Part shown: positions 53,187-63,977 of the stretch, piece after piece
How the letters are laid out: the number at the start of each line of letters is the position of its first letter
Position numbering within the stretch: the first letter of the stretch is position 1
DNA from: Pseudomonas anguilliseptica
Lineage (GTDB): Bacteria; Pseudomonadota; Gammaproteobacteria; Pseudomonadales; Pseudomonadaceae
NCBI RefSeq assembly: GCF_021375795.1
Contig: NZ_JAEIOI010000007.1
Span: 1-64,000, forward strand
DNA: 64,000 nucleotides
Direction: 5' to 3'
Position numbers and translations under genes: made by a program
The notes under the pieces: model-generated
Databases searched by the model: none
What the model was told of the DNA's origin: nothing
What the model saw: only the letters and a program-made list of their open reading frames with translations

Positions 53187-54851
53187 TCAGCCGCGATGGC
53201 GTTCGCGGAAGTGCTGGATCAGTCCCTGGGTCGAGGCGTCGCTGGCAGGCTCGTCGAGCTGACCGGTGAGGCGTTGATAAACTCCCTGGCCGAGCTCCTT
53301 GCCCAGTTCGACGCCCCACTGGTCGAAGGCGTTGATGCCCCAGATGGCGCTTTGGACAAACACCTTGTGCTCATACAGCGCGACCAGTGCGCCGAGGTTG
53401 AACGGGTCGACGCGGTTGAGCGCGAGGATATTGCTCGGGCGGTTACCGGGGATCACCTTGTGCGGTGCCAGGCGTTGTACTTCGCCCTCGTCGAGCCCCT
53501 TGGCGCGCAACTCGGCTTCGGCTTCCTCGCGGGTCTTGCCGTGCATCAGGGCCTGGCTTTGCGACAAACAGTTGGCAAACAGCCACTGGTGGTGGTCGGC
53601 CAGCGGGCTGAAACTGTTGACTGGGACGATAAAGTCCGCCGGGATCAGCTCGGTGCCCTGGTGCAGTAACTGGTGATACGCGTGTTGGCCGTTGCAACCC
53701 ACGCCGCCCCAGATCACGGGGCCGGTACTGAAGTCCACGGGGCTGCCGTCCTGGCGCACGCTCTTGCCGTTGGACTCCATGTCCAATTGCTGCAAATGCT
53801 TAGTGAAGTTACGCAGGTAGTGGTCGTAGGGCAGGATCGCCTGGCTTTTCGCGCCCCAGAAATTGCCGTACCAGATACCCAGCAGGGCCATCAGCACCGG
53901 CATGTTTTCCGCCAGCGGTGCCTGGGCGAAATGCTGGTCCATGGCGTAGGCACCGGCCAGTAGCTCCTTGAAGTTGGAAATGCCAATGGCTAGCGCAATA
54001 GGCAAGCCGATGGCTGACCACAGTGAATAACGGCCGCCGACCCAGTCCCACATCGGGAAAATATTTTCCGCCTTGATGCCGAACTCGATGGCAGCCTTCT
54101 GGTTGCTGGTGACCGCAATAAAATGTTTGTGCAGCTCGGCTTCCGGGCCGCCCAGGGCCAGGTACCAGTCCCGTGCCGCCAGGGCGTTCTTCAGGGTTTC
54201 CAGGGTGCCGAAGGATTTCGACGAGACGATAAACAAGGTGGTCTGCGGATTCAGGCGGGCGGTCAGCTCGCGGAATTCGCTTCCGTCGATATTGGCCAGG
54301 TAATGGCAGCGCACGCCGCGCTGGGTAAAGGGCCGCAGCGCTTCGGATACCAGCTGTGGGCCGAGGAATGAGCCGCCGATGCCGATATTCACCACTTCGG
54401 TGATCGGCTTGTCGCTGTAGCCGCGCCACAGGCCGCTGTGGATGCGGCTGACCAGCTCGGTCATCTGATTGAGTACGCGGTGCACCTGGGGAATCAGGTC
54501 CACGCCGTCGAGTTTCAGGCTGCGGCCAATCGGGCTGCGCAAGGCCGTGTGCAGGGCTGCGCGGCCTTCCGAGGCGTTGACCTGCTCGCCTTTGAACAGT
54601 GCCTGGATGGATTCGCCCAGTTGGCATTGTTCGGCCAGTTGCACCAGCAGTTGCAGAGTCGTGTCGTTGATCAGGTTCTTCGAGTAATCCAGCAGCAGCC
54701 CGCAGCCGCTCAGGGAGAACCGCGAGAAGCGCTGCGGATCGCTGGCGAAGGCCTCGCGCATGCTGAAGTCGTTCATCTGCTGACGATGTTCGCGCAGTGC
54801 CTGCCAGGCGGGCAGGTTGGTGACATCATGCGGCTGCTGGTAGTAAGCCAT
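53187..54851 (-). CDS. pgi: glucose-6-phosphate isomerase
   Basis: A 554-residue isomerase that interconverts glucose-6-phosphate and fructose-6-phosphate. Two SIS domains with GIGGSFLGPQLVSEAL (about 153-168) and the C-terminal QGTELIPADFIVP region; catalytic residues are seen in GVGCNGQHAYHQLLHQGTE (about 385-403). Same strand as acs, 95 bases upstream of its start, and 172 bases downstream of panC. Confidence 0.97.
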   Translation of the reverse strand: MAYYQQPHDVTNLPAWQALREHRQQMNDFSMREAFASDPQRFSRFSLSGCGLLLDYSKNLINDTTLQLLVQLAEQCQLGESIQALFKGEQVNASEGRAALHTALRSPIGRSLKLDGVDLIPQVHRVLNQMTELVSRIHSGLWRGYSDKPITEVVNIGIGGSFLGPQLVSEALRPFTQRGVRCHYLANIDGSEFRELTARLNPQTTLFIVSSKSFGTLETLKNALAARDWYLALGGPEAELHKHFIAVTSNQKAAIEFGIKAENIFPMWDWVGGRYSLWSAIGLPIALAIGISNFKELLAGAYAMDQHFAQAPLAENMPVLMALLGIWYGNFWGAKSQAILPYDHYLRNFTKHLQQLDMESNGKSVRQDGSPVDFSTGPVIWGGVGCNGQHAYHQLLHQGTELIPADFIVPVNSFSPLADHHQWLFANCLSQSQALMHGKTREEAEAELRAKGLDEGEVQRLAPHKVIPGNRPSNILALNRVDPFNLGALVALYEHKVFVQSAIWGINAFDQWGVELGKELGQGVYQRLTGQLDEPASDASTQGLIQHFRERHRG

Positions 54852-54892
54852 TGGTGCGTGTTCCTTTCCTGGGTGCGGCTAATCAATCATGC

Positions 54893-54917
54893 AAAAAGGC
54901 CCGGAGTGATCCGGGCC
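54893..54917 (-). terminator. terminator after panC (leftward)
   Basis: On the minus strand GGCCCGGA / TCCGGGCC with loop TCAC, followed by TTTTT. It ends the panB-panC transcript before pgi. Confidence 0.88.
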
Positions 54918-55022
54918 TGGAGTGTAGCTGGCAGGTGCGGTTGGCGAGCCTGCTCAAGTAGACCACTGAACCCGGCTCAGGTTACCAAGGCGGTGTGTGC
55001 AGCGGTTGGTCAGTGCCTGTTC

Positions 55023-55883
55023 TCAGGCGGAAGTATCGAGCTCGAATGCCAGGTTGTCGATCAGCCTTGTGCTGCCAATAAAGGCGGCCACCAGAATGAC
55101 CAGTTGCTGATCATCGCCAGTGGCCGGGCGCAAACCGTTGGCTTCACGCACTTCTAGGTAGTCAGGGCGAAAGCCGGCGGCGCTGTGTTGTGCCTGGGCG
55201 GCATGAATCAGCTTGGCGTAGTCACGTTCGCCTGCCTGGATGGCGGCGGCCATCTCGCGCAGGGTGCGGTACAGCACCGGGGCGGCAGCACGTTGCTCGG
55301 CCGTCAGGTAACCGTTGCGCGAAGACAGTGCCAGACCGTCGTCGGCGCGTACGGTGGGCTCACCGATAATCTGGATCGGCATATTCAGGTCGCGCACCAG
55401 AGTGCGGATCACTGCCAGTTGCTGGAAATCCTTCTGGCCAAAAATCGCCAGGTCCGGCTGCACCATGTTGAACAGCTTGCTCACGACCGTGGCGACCCCT
55501 TCGAAGTGCCCAGGACGACTGGCGCCGCACAGGCCTTCGGACACACCAGGCACGCTGACGCGGGTCTGGCCGTCCATGCCACTGGGGTACATTTCCTCGA
55601 CATCCGGGGTGAACAGCAGGTGGCAGCCGGCTTCGACCAGCTTCTCCTGGTCAGCGAGCAGGGTGCGCGGGTATTTGTCGAGGTCTTCGCTGGGGCCGAA
55701 CTGCAACGGGTTGACGAAGATGCTGGCGACCACGAAGTCGGCGCGCTGGGCGGCTTTTTCCACCAGTGCGGCGTGGCCGGCGTGAAGGTTGCCCATGGTC
55801 GGCACAAAGGCGATCTGTTTGCCTTCGGCGCGCGCCTGGGCGACAGCGGCGCGCAACTCGCGCACGCTTTTAACTGTGTTCAT
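55023..55883 (-). CDS. panC: pantothenate synthetase
   Basis: A 286-residue ATP-dependent ligase joining pantoate and beta-alanine to pantothenate (vitamin B5, precursor of coenzyme A). Motifs: PTMGNLHAGHAALV (HIGH-like, about 28-41), FVNPLQFGPSEDLDKYPRT, and FGQKDFQQLAVI. Its ATG overlaps the panB stop by 4 bases, so the pair is translationally coupled. It belongs to the panB-panC-folK-pcnB neighbourhood. Confidence 0.97.
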   Translation of the reverse strand: MNTVKSVRELRAAVAQARAEGKQIAFVPTMGNLHAGHAALVEKAAQRADFVVASIFVNPLQFGPSEDLDKYPRTLLADQEKLVEAGCHLLFTPDVEEMYPSGMDGQTRVSVPGVSEGLCGASRPGHFEGVATVVSKLFNMVQPDLAIFGQKDFQQLAVIRTLVRDLNMPIQIIGEPTVRADDGLALSSRNGYLTAEQRAAAPVLYRTLREMAAAIQAGERDYAKLIHAAQAQHSAAGFRPDYLEVREANGLRPATGDDQQLVILVAAFIGSTRLIDNLAFELDTSA

Positions 55884-56680
55884 GCAGAAAATCCGTGTTC
55901 GGCTGCTGGGAAGCTCTGGTCTTTGACCGCTTTGACATAAGCACTGATGGCGTTCTGGATGCTGCTCTGGCCGGCCATGAAGTTCTTCACGAACTTCGGT
56001 GTACGACCGCTCAACGACAGGCCAAGCATGTCGTGCAGTACCAGCACCTGGCCGTCGGTGGCCGCGCCGGCACCGATGCCGATCACCGGGATTTTTACTG
56101 CCTGGCTAATTTCAGCAGCAAGCTCGCTGGGCACACATTCGAGCAGCAGCATGGCCGCGCCGGCCTGTTCCAGCACCATGGCGTCGGCGCGCATTTGCCG
56201 GGCCTGGGCTTCCTGGCGGCCCTGCACTTTATAACCACCAAGGATATTCACTGCCTGTGGGGTCAAGCCCAGGTGGGCGCAGACAGGCACGCCACGTTCG
56301 GCCAGTTGGCGAATCGGCTCAGCCAGCCAGGCGGCACCTTCCAGCTTGACCATGTGGGCGCCGGCCTGCATCAGTGCTGCGCTGTTGTTCAGGGCCTGCT
56401 CAAGAGTGGCGTAGGCCATAAAGGGCAGATCGGCGAGAATCAGCGCGCCCTGGTTGCCACGTTTGACGCTGGCGGTGTGGTACGCCATTTCGGCGACAGT
56501 GACGGGCAGCGTGCTGTCATGGCCTTGCAAGACCATGCCGAGGGAATCGCCCACCAGCAGCACATCGACTCCGGCCTGGCAGGCCGTCTGGGCGAACGTG
56601 GCGTCATAGCAGGTCAGCATGGCGATTTTCTCGCCGCTCTGCTTGAGGCTTTGCAGGGTGGTCAGGGTTACATCAGGCAT
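55880..56680 (-). CDS. panB: 3-methyl-2-oxobutanoate hydroxymethyltransferase
   Basis: A 266-residue enzyme that makes ketopantoate, the first committed step of pantothenate synthesis. Motifs: MLTCYDATFAQ (about 21-31) with the Mg-binding Asp, VGDSLGMVLQGHDSTLPVT (about 43-61), and PVCAHLGLTPQ. The start MPDVTLTTLQ at 56680 is chosen. panC overlaps the end (ATGA). The 234-base gap to folK holds its promoter. Confidence 0.97.
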   Translation of the reverse strand: MPDVTLTTLQSLKQSGEKIAMLTCYDATFAQTACQAGVDVLLVGDSLGMVLQGHDSTLPVTVAEMAYHTASVKRGNQGALILADLPFMAYATLEQALNNSAALMQAGAHMVKLEGAAWLAEPIRQLAERGVPVCAHLGLTPQAVNILGGYKVQGRQEAQARQMRADAMVLEQAGAAMLLLECVPSELAAEISQAVKIPVIGIGAGAATDGQVLVLHDMLGLSLSGRTPKFVKNFMAGQSSIQNAISAYVKAVKDQSFPAAEHGFSA

Positions 56681-56914
56681 GAAAACTGTCCTCACTCAGG
56701 CGTTCAGTCAGCAGTTGTGCTGCTTCAAGTTGGCCTGCATTGGCCTCGAATTGCACCGGTGCGGGGCAACGGGACGCCTATAGTCCTGATGGGGGGGCTC
56801 GAAGTCAATTGCAGGTGTTACCGGCCTGTTACTGGCGTTACCGCCAATGCACCTGCTGGCTGCCGAGGTTAGCGCTGCGCAGTGGCATGACTCGGCAGTC
56901 GAGATTGATCGGTT

Positions 56915-57412
56915 TCAGACTCGCGCGGTTTCGTTGAGCCGTTCCAGCCCGACAAAGGGGCAGGCATCAAGCAGCTCGGTCAGCGCGCGGCCATCTGGTA
57001 GCTTCAGGTCGGGGGCAATTTCAGCCAGCGGGTAGAGGACAAAGGCGCGGGCGTGCATGTGGTAGTGCGGCACGGTCAGGCGTGGTTCATCCAGTTGGCG
57101 TTCGCCGAATAGCAGGATATCCAGATCGAGGGTGCGCGGGCCCCAGCGTTCGGCTTTGCGCGTGCGACCCTGTTCCAGCTCGATGGTTTGCAGTGCATCA
57201 AGCAGGGCCAGTGGGCTGAGTTCGGTATCCAGCGCCGCTACAGCATTGACGTAGCGCGGCTGATCCGCCGGGCCGAGCGGATCGCTGGCATAGAAGGATG
57301 ATTGCGCAACCAGCTGCGTTTGCGGCAGCGCGGCCAGGGCGGCTAGCGCGCTGCGCAGTTGTTCGAGCGGGGTGGCCAGGTTGCTGCCCAGGCCGATATA
57401 CACGCGTTCCAT
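56915..57412 (-). CDS. folK: 2-amino-4-hydroxy-6-hydroxymethyldihydropteridine diphosphokinase
   Basis: A 165-residue pyrophosphokinase of the folate pathway, directly before FolP. Motifs: VYIGLGSNLATPLEQLRSAL (about 4-23), SSFYASDPLGPADQPRYVNAVAAL, and GPRTLDLDILLFG (about 91-103), which bind ATP and the pterin. Its ATG overlaps the pcnB stop by one base, so they are coupled. Confidence 0.97.
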   Translation of the reverse strand: MERVYIGLGSNLATPLEQLRSALAALAALPQTQLVAQSSFYASDPLGPADQPRYVNAVAALDTELSPLALLDALQTIELEQGRTRKAERWGPRTLDLDILLFGERQLDEPRLTVPHYHMHARAFVLYPLAEIAPDLKLPDGRALTELLDACPFVGLERLNETARV

Positions 57413-58818
57413 TATTCGCCAGCAGGGTTGCTTGGGCTTTCGCTCGCCGGGCCACGTTTGCGCTTGCTGTTGCTGCGTTTACGCTTGCGCGGCGCGCCAG
57501 GTGCGTCGTCCTTGTTGCTGAGGTCGCGGATCATATTGCGCCGCTCGCTGTCACTGACATCCTGATAACGGGTCCACCAGTCGCCCAGGCCACCGGTTTC
57601 TTCACCGGCGCTTTCACGCAGCAGGAGGAAGTCGTAACCGGCACGGAAGCGTGGGTTTTCCAGCAGCATATCGGCGCGTTTGCCGCTGCGCCGTGGCAGG
57701 CGTTCCTGCATATCCCAGATTTCACGGATCGGCATGGTGAAGCGCTTGGGTACAGCAATGCGCTGACACTGTTCGCTGATCAGCTCGTGAGCAGCCTCCT
57801 GCATGGCCGGGATCGGCGGCATGCCGCGCTCCTGCAGCTTGATCACGCGGGCCGGCAGTGCAGGCCAGAGCAGCGCCGCCAGGAGGAAGGCCGGCGTGAC
57901 GGTCTTGCCCTGGTGAATGCGCAGGTCGGTGTTATCCAGGGCATTGCGGATCAGTTGATCGGTGTAGTCCGGGTTGAGTTTCAGCGCTTCGGCGCTGGCC
58001 GGGAACAGCTGGCCAAACAGGCCGTAATCGACCAGCAGCTCATAGGTGTACACCGCGTAGCCGGCGAGGAACAGCTTGAGCACTTCATCGAACAGGCGTG
58101 CGGCGGGGATGCCGCCGAGCAGCGGAGCCAGTTTGTAGATCGGTGCGGCGCTGTGTTTTTCGATGTCGAAATCCAGCTTGGCGGCAAAACGCACGGCGCG
58201 CAGCATGCGCACCGGGTCTTCCTGGTAGCGCTGGGTCGGGTCGCCGATCAAGCGGATCAGGTGGTTGCGGATATCGTGCACGCCATTGGCGTAGTCGAGA
58301 ATGCGTTCGGTGACTGGGTCGTAGTACAGCGCATTGATGGTGAAGTCGCGGCGCTGGGCATCGTCTTCGAGGGTGCCGTAAACGTTGTCGCGCAAAATGC
58401 GCCCGCTTTCGTTGCGCGAGGACAGGTTGCTGTTCTCTTCTTCATCACCTTCGGGGTGATTGGCGCGGAAGGTTGCTGTTTCGATTATTTCCCGACCGAA
58501 ATGTACGTGAACCAACTTGAAGCGGCGACCGATTACCCGCGCGTTACGGAACTCGGCACGCACTTGCTCGGGCGTGGCGCTGGTGGCTACGTCGAAATCC
58601 TTGGGCTCGATATCCAGCAGCAGATCACGCACGCAGCCACCGACCAGATACGCCTGGTAGCCGGCCTGTTGCAGGCGCTCGACCACACTGATGGCGTAGC
58701 GGCTGATCTCGCCGCGTTCGATCGGATGTTGGCTGCGGCTCAGCACTTCAGGTGTGCTGTGCGAGTGTTTGCCACGGCGGGTGGGCGTACGGAAGGACTT
58801 GAACAGCTTTTTCAGCAT
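57412..58818 (-). CDS. pcnB: poly(A) polymerase I
   Basis: A 468-residue nucleotidyltransferase that adds 3' poly(A) tails that speed RNA decay. N-terminal catalytic domain with YLVGGCVRDLL (about 57-67) and the metal pair DFDVATSA; RNA-binding part with YQEDPVRMLRAVRFAAKL; Arg/Lys-rich basic C-terminus (KRKRSNSKRKRG). ATG at 58818 is used; GTG at 58827 is possible. Divergence from CrcZ is only 126 bases downstream of the CrcZ end, on the same strand. Confidence 0.97.
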   Translation of the reverse strand: MLKKLFKSFRTPTRRGKHSHSTPEVLSRSQHPIERGEISRYAISVVERLQQAGYQAYLVGGCVRDLLLDIEPKDFDVATSATPEQVRAEFRNARVIGRRFKLVHVHFGREIIETATFRANHPEGDEEENSNLSSRNESGRILRDNVYGTLEDDAQRRDFTINALYYDPVTERILDYANGVHDIRNHLIRLIGDPTQRYQEDPVRMLRAVRFAAKLDFDIEKHSAAPIYKLAPLLGGIPAARLFDEVLKLFLAGYAVYTYELLVDYGLFGQLFPASAEALKLNPDYTDQLIRNALDNTDLRIHQGKTVTPAFLLAALLWPALPARVIKLQERGMPPIPAMQEAAHELISEQCQRIAVPKRFTMPIREIWDMQERLPRRSGKRADMLLENPRFRAGYDFLLLRESAGEETGGLGDWWTRYQDVSDSERRNMIRDLSNKDDAPGAPRKRKRSNSKRKRGPASESPSNPAGE

Positions 58819-58944
58819 GGGAGGCACTGTTTGACTAAATGACTGGCCAGAGTATATGCCGGCCGCAGGAATGGCGCGGATTCTAGCATTGAGTCGGGGA
58901 TTGATGCAGGAAACGACAGGAAAGGCTGGCAGGCGGGGGATTTG

Positions 58945-59322
58945 AAGCTACTGGGGGAGCCGAAGCTCCCCCCCAAATTGGTGCGTGCTCTATTTTTATT
59001 ATTATGGCGGGCTTGTTGTTTTTGTTGATTTACCCGTTCCATCCAGTCAAGGACCTTTGGAAAACTTCCCAAGCTGGGAATCAAGAGCAAACGGATTGCT
59101 TTGGATGCTGACGCTGCCATGATCACACCGTGACCCAACCAGTACTGGCGCTGCCTTAGGGCAGTTTTATTGTTCTCGGCCTGGTTTTGGGGTGAACCCC
59201 AAAGGCAATTCCTTTCCAAAAGAATCAGTTAGCTGCGCCTCCGCGTTGTTGTTTTTATTGTGCTGGAGTCGGTACGTCTTATTTTTATTAGGTTTGGAGC
59301 GTGCTTGTTATTGTTGTTGTGC
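58945..59322 (-). ncRNA. crcZ: small RNA CrcZ (antagonist of Hfq/Crc)
   Basis: A non-coding RNA of about 378 bases. It starts with GCACAACAACAATAACAA on the minus strand, carries at least five A-rich CA-motifs (about 59308-59320, 59279-59290, 59245-59260, 59013-59030 and 58991-59004) and ends near a GAGC-TTCG-GCTC hairpin (58953-58972). In Pseudomonas CrcZ binds Hfq/Crc and so relieves catabolite repression when preferred carbon is scarce. Position between cbrB and pcnB, the sigma-54 promoter and the CA-motifs identify it. The hairpin lacks a T-tract, so the exact end is not certain. Confidence 0.93.
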
Positions 59323-59331
59323 CAGCAATAA

Positions 59332-59347
59332 AGCAGAACCCGTGCCA
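59332..59347 (-). promoter_or_regulatory. sigma-54 promoter of crcZ
   Basis: Minus strand TGGCACGGGTTCTGCT: GG and GC elements spaced by 10 bases. The predicted start, about 12 bases past the GC, falls on the GCACAACAAC that opens CrcZ. Confidence 0.92.
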
Positions 59348-59407
59348 GTTTTTGAAATCACTTTAAAAACAATGGCTTGAGCTGTTTGCGGGGTGGCGAG
59401 GTGGCAT

Positions 59408-59446
59408 AAAAAAGCCGGGCTCTCGTTACCATAAGACCCGGCTTTT
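59408..59446 (-). terminator. terminator after cbrB
   Basis: Minus strand AAAAGCCGGG (59445-59436) pairs with CCCGGCTTTT (59419-59410), followed by TT. It ends cbrB before the crcZ promoter. Confidence 0.85.
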
Positions 59447-59470
59447 GTTACTAAGTGTTGAATGGGTAAC
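59425..59470. promoter_or_regulatory. candidate CbrB activator sites
   Basis: Three GTTAC-type motifs: GTTAC at 59425-59429 and 59447-59451 and GTAAC at 59466-59470, the last two forming an inverted repeat with a 14-base centre. They lie 103-148 bases upstream of the crcZ start, the usual distance for an enhancer-binding protein. One site sits in the loop of the cbrB terminator. Confidence 0.6.
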
Positions 59471-59518
59471 AGACTGTGGAACCTCTGGCGCACACATCTG
59501 TCACCCATGCGCAGGGCT

Positions 59519-60946
<1,428 letters not shown>

Positions 60947-61022
60947 CAATTCGGTCTCTCGACGGTCTCGGGGCATGCCGCTGGGCTAAAGGGCCTGGCA
61001 GGCATGCTCGCTGGTAGCTGGT

Positions 61023-63977
61023 TTAAGTCGCTATGGACGTCGTCTCGACATGCCGCGGCAGGCTGACCCGAATACGGGTGCCGCGTTGGAGCTCGGGGTC
61101 GGCCGGGCTGTCGATTGTTATCTGTCCATAATGCTCTTCCACGATCGAATAGACCAGTGCAAGGCCCAGCCCCGTACCTTTGCCCGGGTCCTTGGTGGTG
61201 AAGAAAGGTTCGAACAGGCGGTCGATGATCGCCTTGGGAATACCGCTGCCTTCGTCCTCGACGATCAGGTCGACGGTGTGCTCGAAACGTTCGCTCTTGA
61301 CCCTGATCGCGCTGCCCGGTGGTGAGGCATCGCGGGCGTTGGAGAGCAGGTTGATCAGCACTTGTGCCAGGCGCTGCGGATCACCCACTACCCAGTGATC
61401 GGAATCGCAGAGATTGAAGAACTGCACTTCGACACTGCGCCGGTTGAGTGCCAGCAGGGCAATCGCATCCTGAGCGACCTGCGCCAGGCACACCGGTTCC
61501 TCACTGTTCTGATGGCTGCCGGAATGTGCAAAGCTCATCAGCGACTGGACGATGCGTGACACGCGTTTGGTCTGCTCGATGATCTGCTCGCTGATCTCGG
61601 TCAGTTCGGGGTCGCCTTCACGCTCTTCGCGCAGGTTCTGCGCCAGGCAGGCGATACCGGTGATCGGGTTGCCGATCTCATGCGCCACACCGGCGGCCAG
61701 GCGACCGATGGAAGCCAGGCGCTCGGAGTGCACCAGCTTGTCTTCGAGCATCTGGGTTTCCGTGAGGTCCTCAACCAGCAGCACCAGGCCGCTGTTACCC
61801 GGCGCCAGGGGCTCGTCGATGGCGGCCTTGTGCAGGTTGAGCCAGCGGGTCTGGCCATCGAGGGCCAGGCGCTGTTTGTGCAGGTGCTCGTCGGGCAGTT
61901 CGATAAACCGTTCCAGCAGCCCGCGCCAGGGTTCGCCCAGGGTGTTCAGGCGCGAGCCGACCACGCGTTGTGCGGGGATTTCCGTGAGTTCTTCCATGGC
62001 CTTGTTCCACATCAGGATCTCCTGATCCTTGGCCAGCGAGCAGACGCCCATGGGCAATTCCTGCAGGGTCTGGCGGTGGTAACGGCGCAGGGTGTCGAGT
62101 TCGGCGGCCAGGCCGGTGAGGCGCGAGTGGTAGTCCTCCAGGCGGTTCTCGATAAAGTGAATGTCTTCGGTGACGTAGGTTTCGCTGCCAGCTTTATACG
62201 GCAGGAAGGTCTCGACGATGTCCTGGGCCACGCTGGGGCCCATCAGGCCGGAGAGGTTGGCCTCGATGCGGTCGCGCAGGCGGCGCAGGGCATAGGGGCG
62301 GCCTTCATCGAAGGGCAGATGCAGGTCGCGCAGGGCTTGCTCGACTTCGTGCTGGGCGGTCTTGGCGCCCAGGGGTTTGGCCAGTTGCGCGGCAAACTCC
62401 TGCGGTGAGGCGGCCAGCAGCTCGCGGCGTTGCGGGCGGCGCACGTTATCCACGGCGCAGGCTTCGGCGGCGCTCTTTTCTTCCGGGCTGGCTTCGGTAA
62501 ACAGTGACACCAGGGTGAACACCAGCACGTTGGCGGCCAGCGAGCCAATGGCGGCCAGGTGCCAGCTACTGTCATCCAGGACATAGATGACGTTGAACCA
62601 GGGCAGGTAAAAGCCCTGCAGGTTGCCGAGCATCGGCAGCAGCATGCTCACCACCCACACACCGATACCCGCCAGCAGCCCGGCGATAAAGCCTTTACGG
62701 TTGGCGGTTGGCCAGTACAGCACCGAGAGCACGCCAGGGAGGAACTGCAAGGTGGCGACGAAGGCGACGATGCCGAGGTTGGCCAGGTCCTGTTCGGCGC
62801 CGAGCAATAGATAGAAACCGTAACCGGCCATGATGATCAGCAGGATCAGCGCGCGCCGCGTCCACTTCAGCCAGCGGTAGATATTGCCTTCCGACGGCGG
62901 CTGGTACAGCGGTAGCACCACATGGTTGAGCACCATGCCCGACAGCGCCAGGGTGCTGACGATGATCAATCCGCTGGAGGCGGCCAGCCCGCCGACATAG
63001 GCAATCAGCGCCAGCGTCTGGCTGTTGACCGCGATGCCGACGCCGAGGGTGAAGTATTCCGGGTTGGTGGTGGCGCCCAGTTTCAGCCCGGCCCAGAGGA
63101 TCAGCGGCACCGCCAGGCTCATCAGCAGCAGGAATAACGGCAGGCCCCAACTGGCGCTGACCATGGCGCGCGGGTTGAGGTTCTCGGTAAAGGTCATGTG
63201 ATACATGTGCGGCATGACGATGGCCGAGGCGAAAAACACCAGCAGCAGTGTGCGCCACGGGCCTTCCTGCAACGGCGTGTGCAGGCTGGTCAGCGACGAC
63301 TGGTTTTGCACCAACCAGGATTGCAGATCCTGCGGGCCGTCGAACACGCCATACAGCGCATACAGGCCGATGGCGCTGATCGCCACCAGCTTGACCACCG
63401 ACTCGAAAGCGATGGCGAATACCAGGCCTTCATGCTTCTCGCGGGTGGCGATATGCCGCGCGCCGAAGAGGATGGTGAACAGAATGATCAACCCGCAGTA
63501 GGCCAGCGCCACGCGTTCCTGCACCGGCTCGCGGGTGAGAATGCCGATGGAGTCGGCCACCGCCTGAATCTGTAGGGCCAGCAGCGGCAACACGCCCACC
63601 AGCATAAATACGGTGCTCAGGGCGCCGGCCCAGGTGCTGCGAAAGCGGAAGGCAAACAGATCGGCCAGTGATGACAGCTGGTAGGTACGGGTGATGCGCA
63701 GAATCGGGTAGAGCAGCACCGGCGCCAGCAGAAACGCTCCGGACACCCCGAGGTAACTGGCGAGAAAACCGTAGCCGTATTGATAGGCCAGCCCCACGGT
63801 GCCGTAGAAGGCCCAGGCGCTGGCATAGACGCCGAGTGACAGGGTGTAGGTCAGTGGGTGACGGATTACCCAGCGTGGAATCAGGCCGTGTTCACTGATC
63901 CAGGCCACGCCGAACAGGATAAGAAGGTAGGCGGCGCTGATCAGAATCAGCTGGCTCAGGCTAAAGCTCGTCAGCAT
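61023..63977 (-). CDS. cbrA: CbrA, sensor histidine kinase with symporter-like domain
   Basis: A 984-residue sensor kinase of the CbrAB system. N-terminal SLC5-type solute symporter domain (about 1-480, 12-13 membrane helices), a linker with STAC-like helix, a PAS domain (about 620-730), HisKA with His in HEIGNPITGIACLAQNL (about 780-797) and HATPase with EDEGSGIPK and KGTGLGLAL. It relays carbon/nitrogen balance to CbrB; in other pseudomonads the symporter part can take up histidine. The ATG at 63977 (MLTSFSLSQ) is used; the preceding GTG at 63980 is possible. The gene lies whole in the window. Confidence 0.97.
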   Translation of the reverse strand: MLTSFSLSQLILISAAYLLILFGVAWISEHGLIPRWVIRHPLTYTLSLGVYASAWAFYGTVGLAYQYGYGFLASYLGVSGAFLLAPVLLYPILRITRTYQLSSLADLFAFRFRSTWAGALSTVFMLVGVLPLLALQIQAVADSIGILTREPVQERVALAYCGLIILFTILFGARHIATREKHEGLVFAIAFESVVKLVAISAIGLYALYGVFDGPQDLQSWLVQNQSSLTSLHTPLQEGPWRTLLLVFFASAIVMPHMYHMTFTENLNPRAMVSASWGLPLFLLLMSLAVPLILWAGLKLGATTNPEYFTLGVGIAVNSQTLALIAYVGGLAASSGLIIVSTLALSGMVLNHVVLPLYQPPSEGNIYRWLKWTRRALILLIIMAGYGFYLLLGAEQDLANLGIVAFVATLQFLPGVLSVLYWPTANRKGFIAGLLAGIGVWVVSMLLPMLGNLQGFYLPWFNVIYVLDDSSWHLAAIGSLAANVLVFTLVSLFTEASPEEKSAAEACAVDNVRRPQRRELLAASPQEFAAQLAKPLGAKTAQHEVEQALRDLHLPFDEGRPYALRRLRDRIEANLSGLMGPSVAQDIVETFLPYKAGSETYVTEDIHFIENRLEDYHSRLTGLAAELDTLRRYHRQTLQELPMGVCSLAKDQEILMWNKAMEELTEIPAQRVVGSRLNTLGEPWRGLLERFIELPDEHLHKQRLALDGQTRWLNLHKAAIDEPLAPGNSGLVLLVEDLTETQMLEDKLVHSERLASIGRLAAGVAHEIGNPITGIACLAQNLREEREGDPELTEISEQIIEQTKRVSRIVQSLMSFAHSGSHQNSEEPVCLAQVAQDAIALLALNRRSVEVQFFNLCDSDHWVVGDPQRLAQVLINLLSNARDASPPGSAIRVKSERFEHTVDLIVEDEGSGIPKAIIDRLFEPFFTTKDPGKGTGLGLALVYSIVEEHYGQITIDSPADPELQRGTRIRVSLPRHVETTSIAT

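Noticed and set aside
57298..58842. Open frame of 514 codons antisense to pcnB
   Set aside because: Overlaps pcnB fully; low-complexity composition typical of antisense frames.
58812..59219. Open frame of 135 codons on the minus strand within the cbrB-pcnB gap
   Set aside because: It lies in CrcZ and its flank; the CA-motifs produce Asn/Gln runs. The non-coding RNA explains the sequence.
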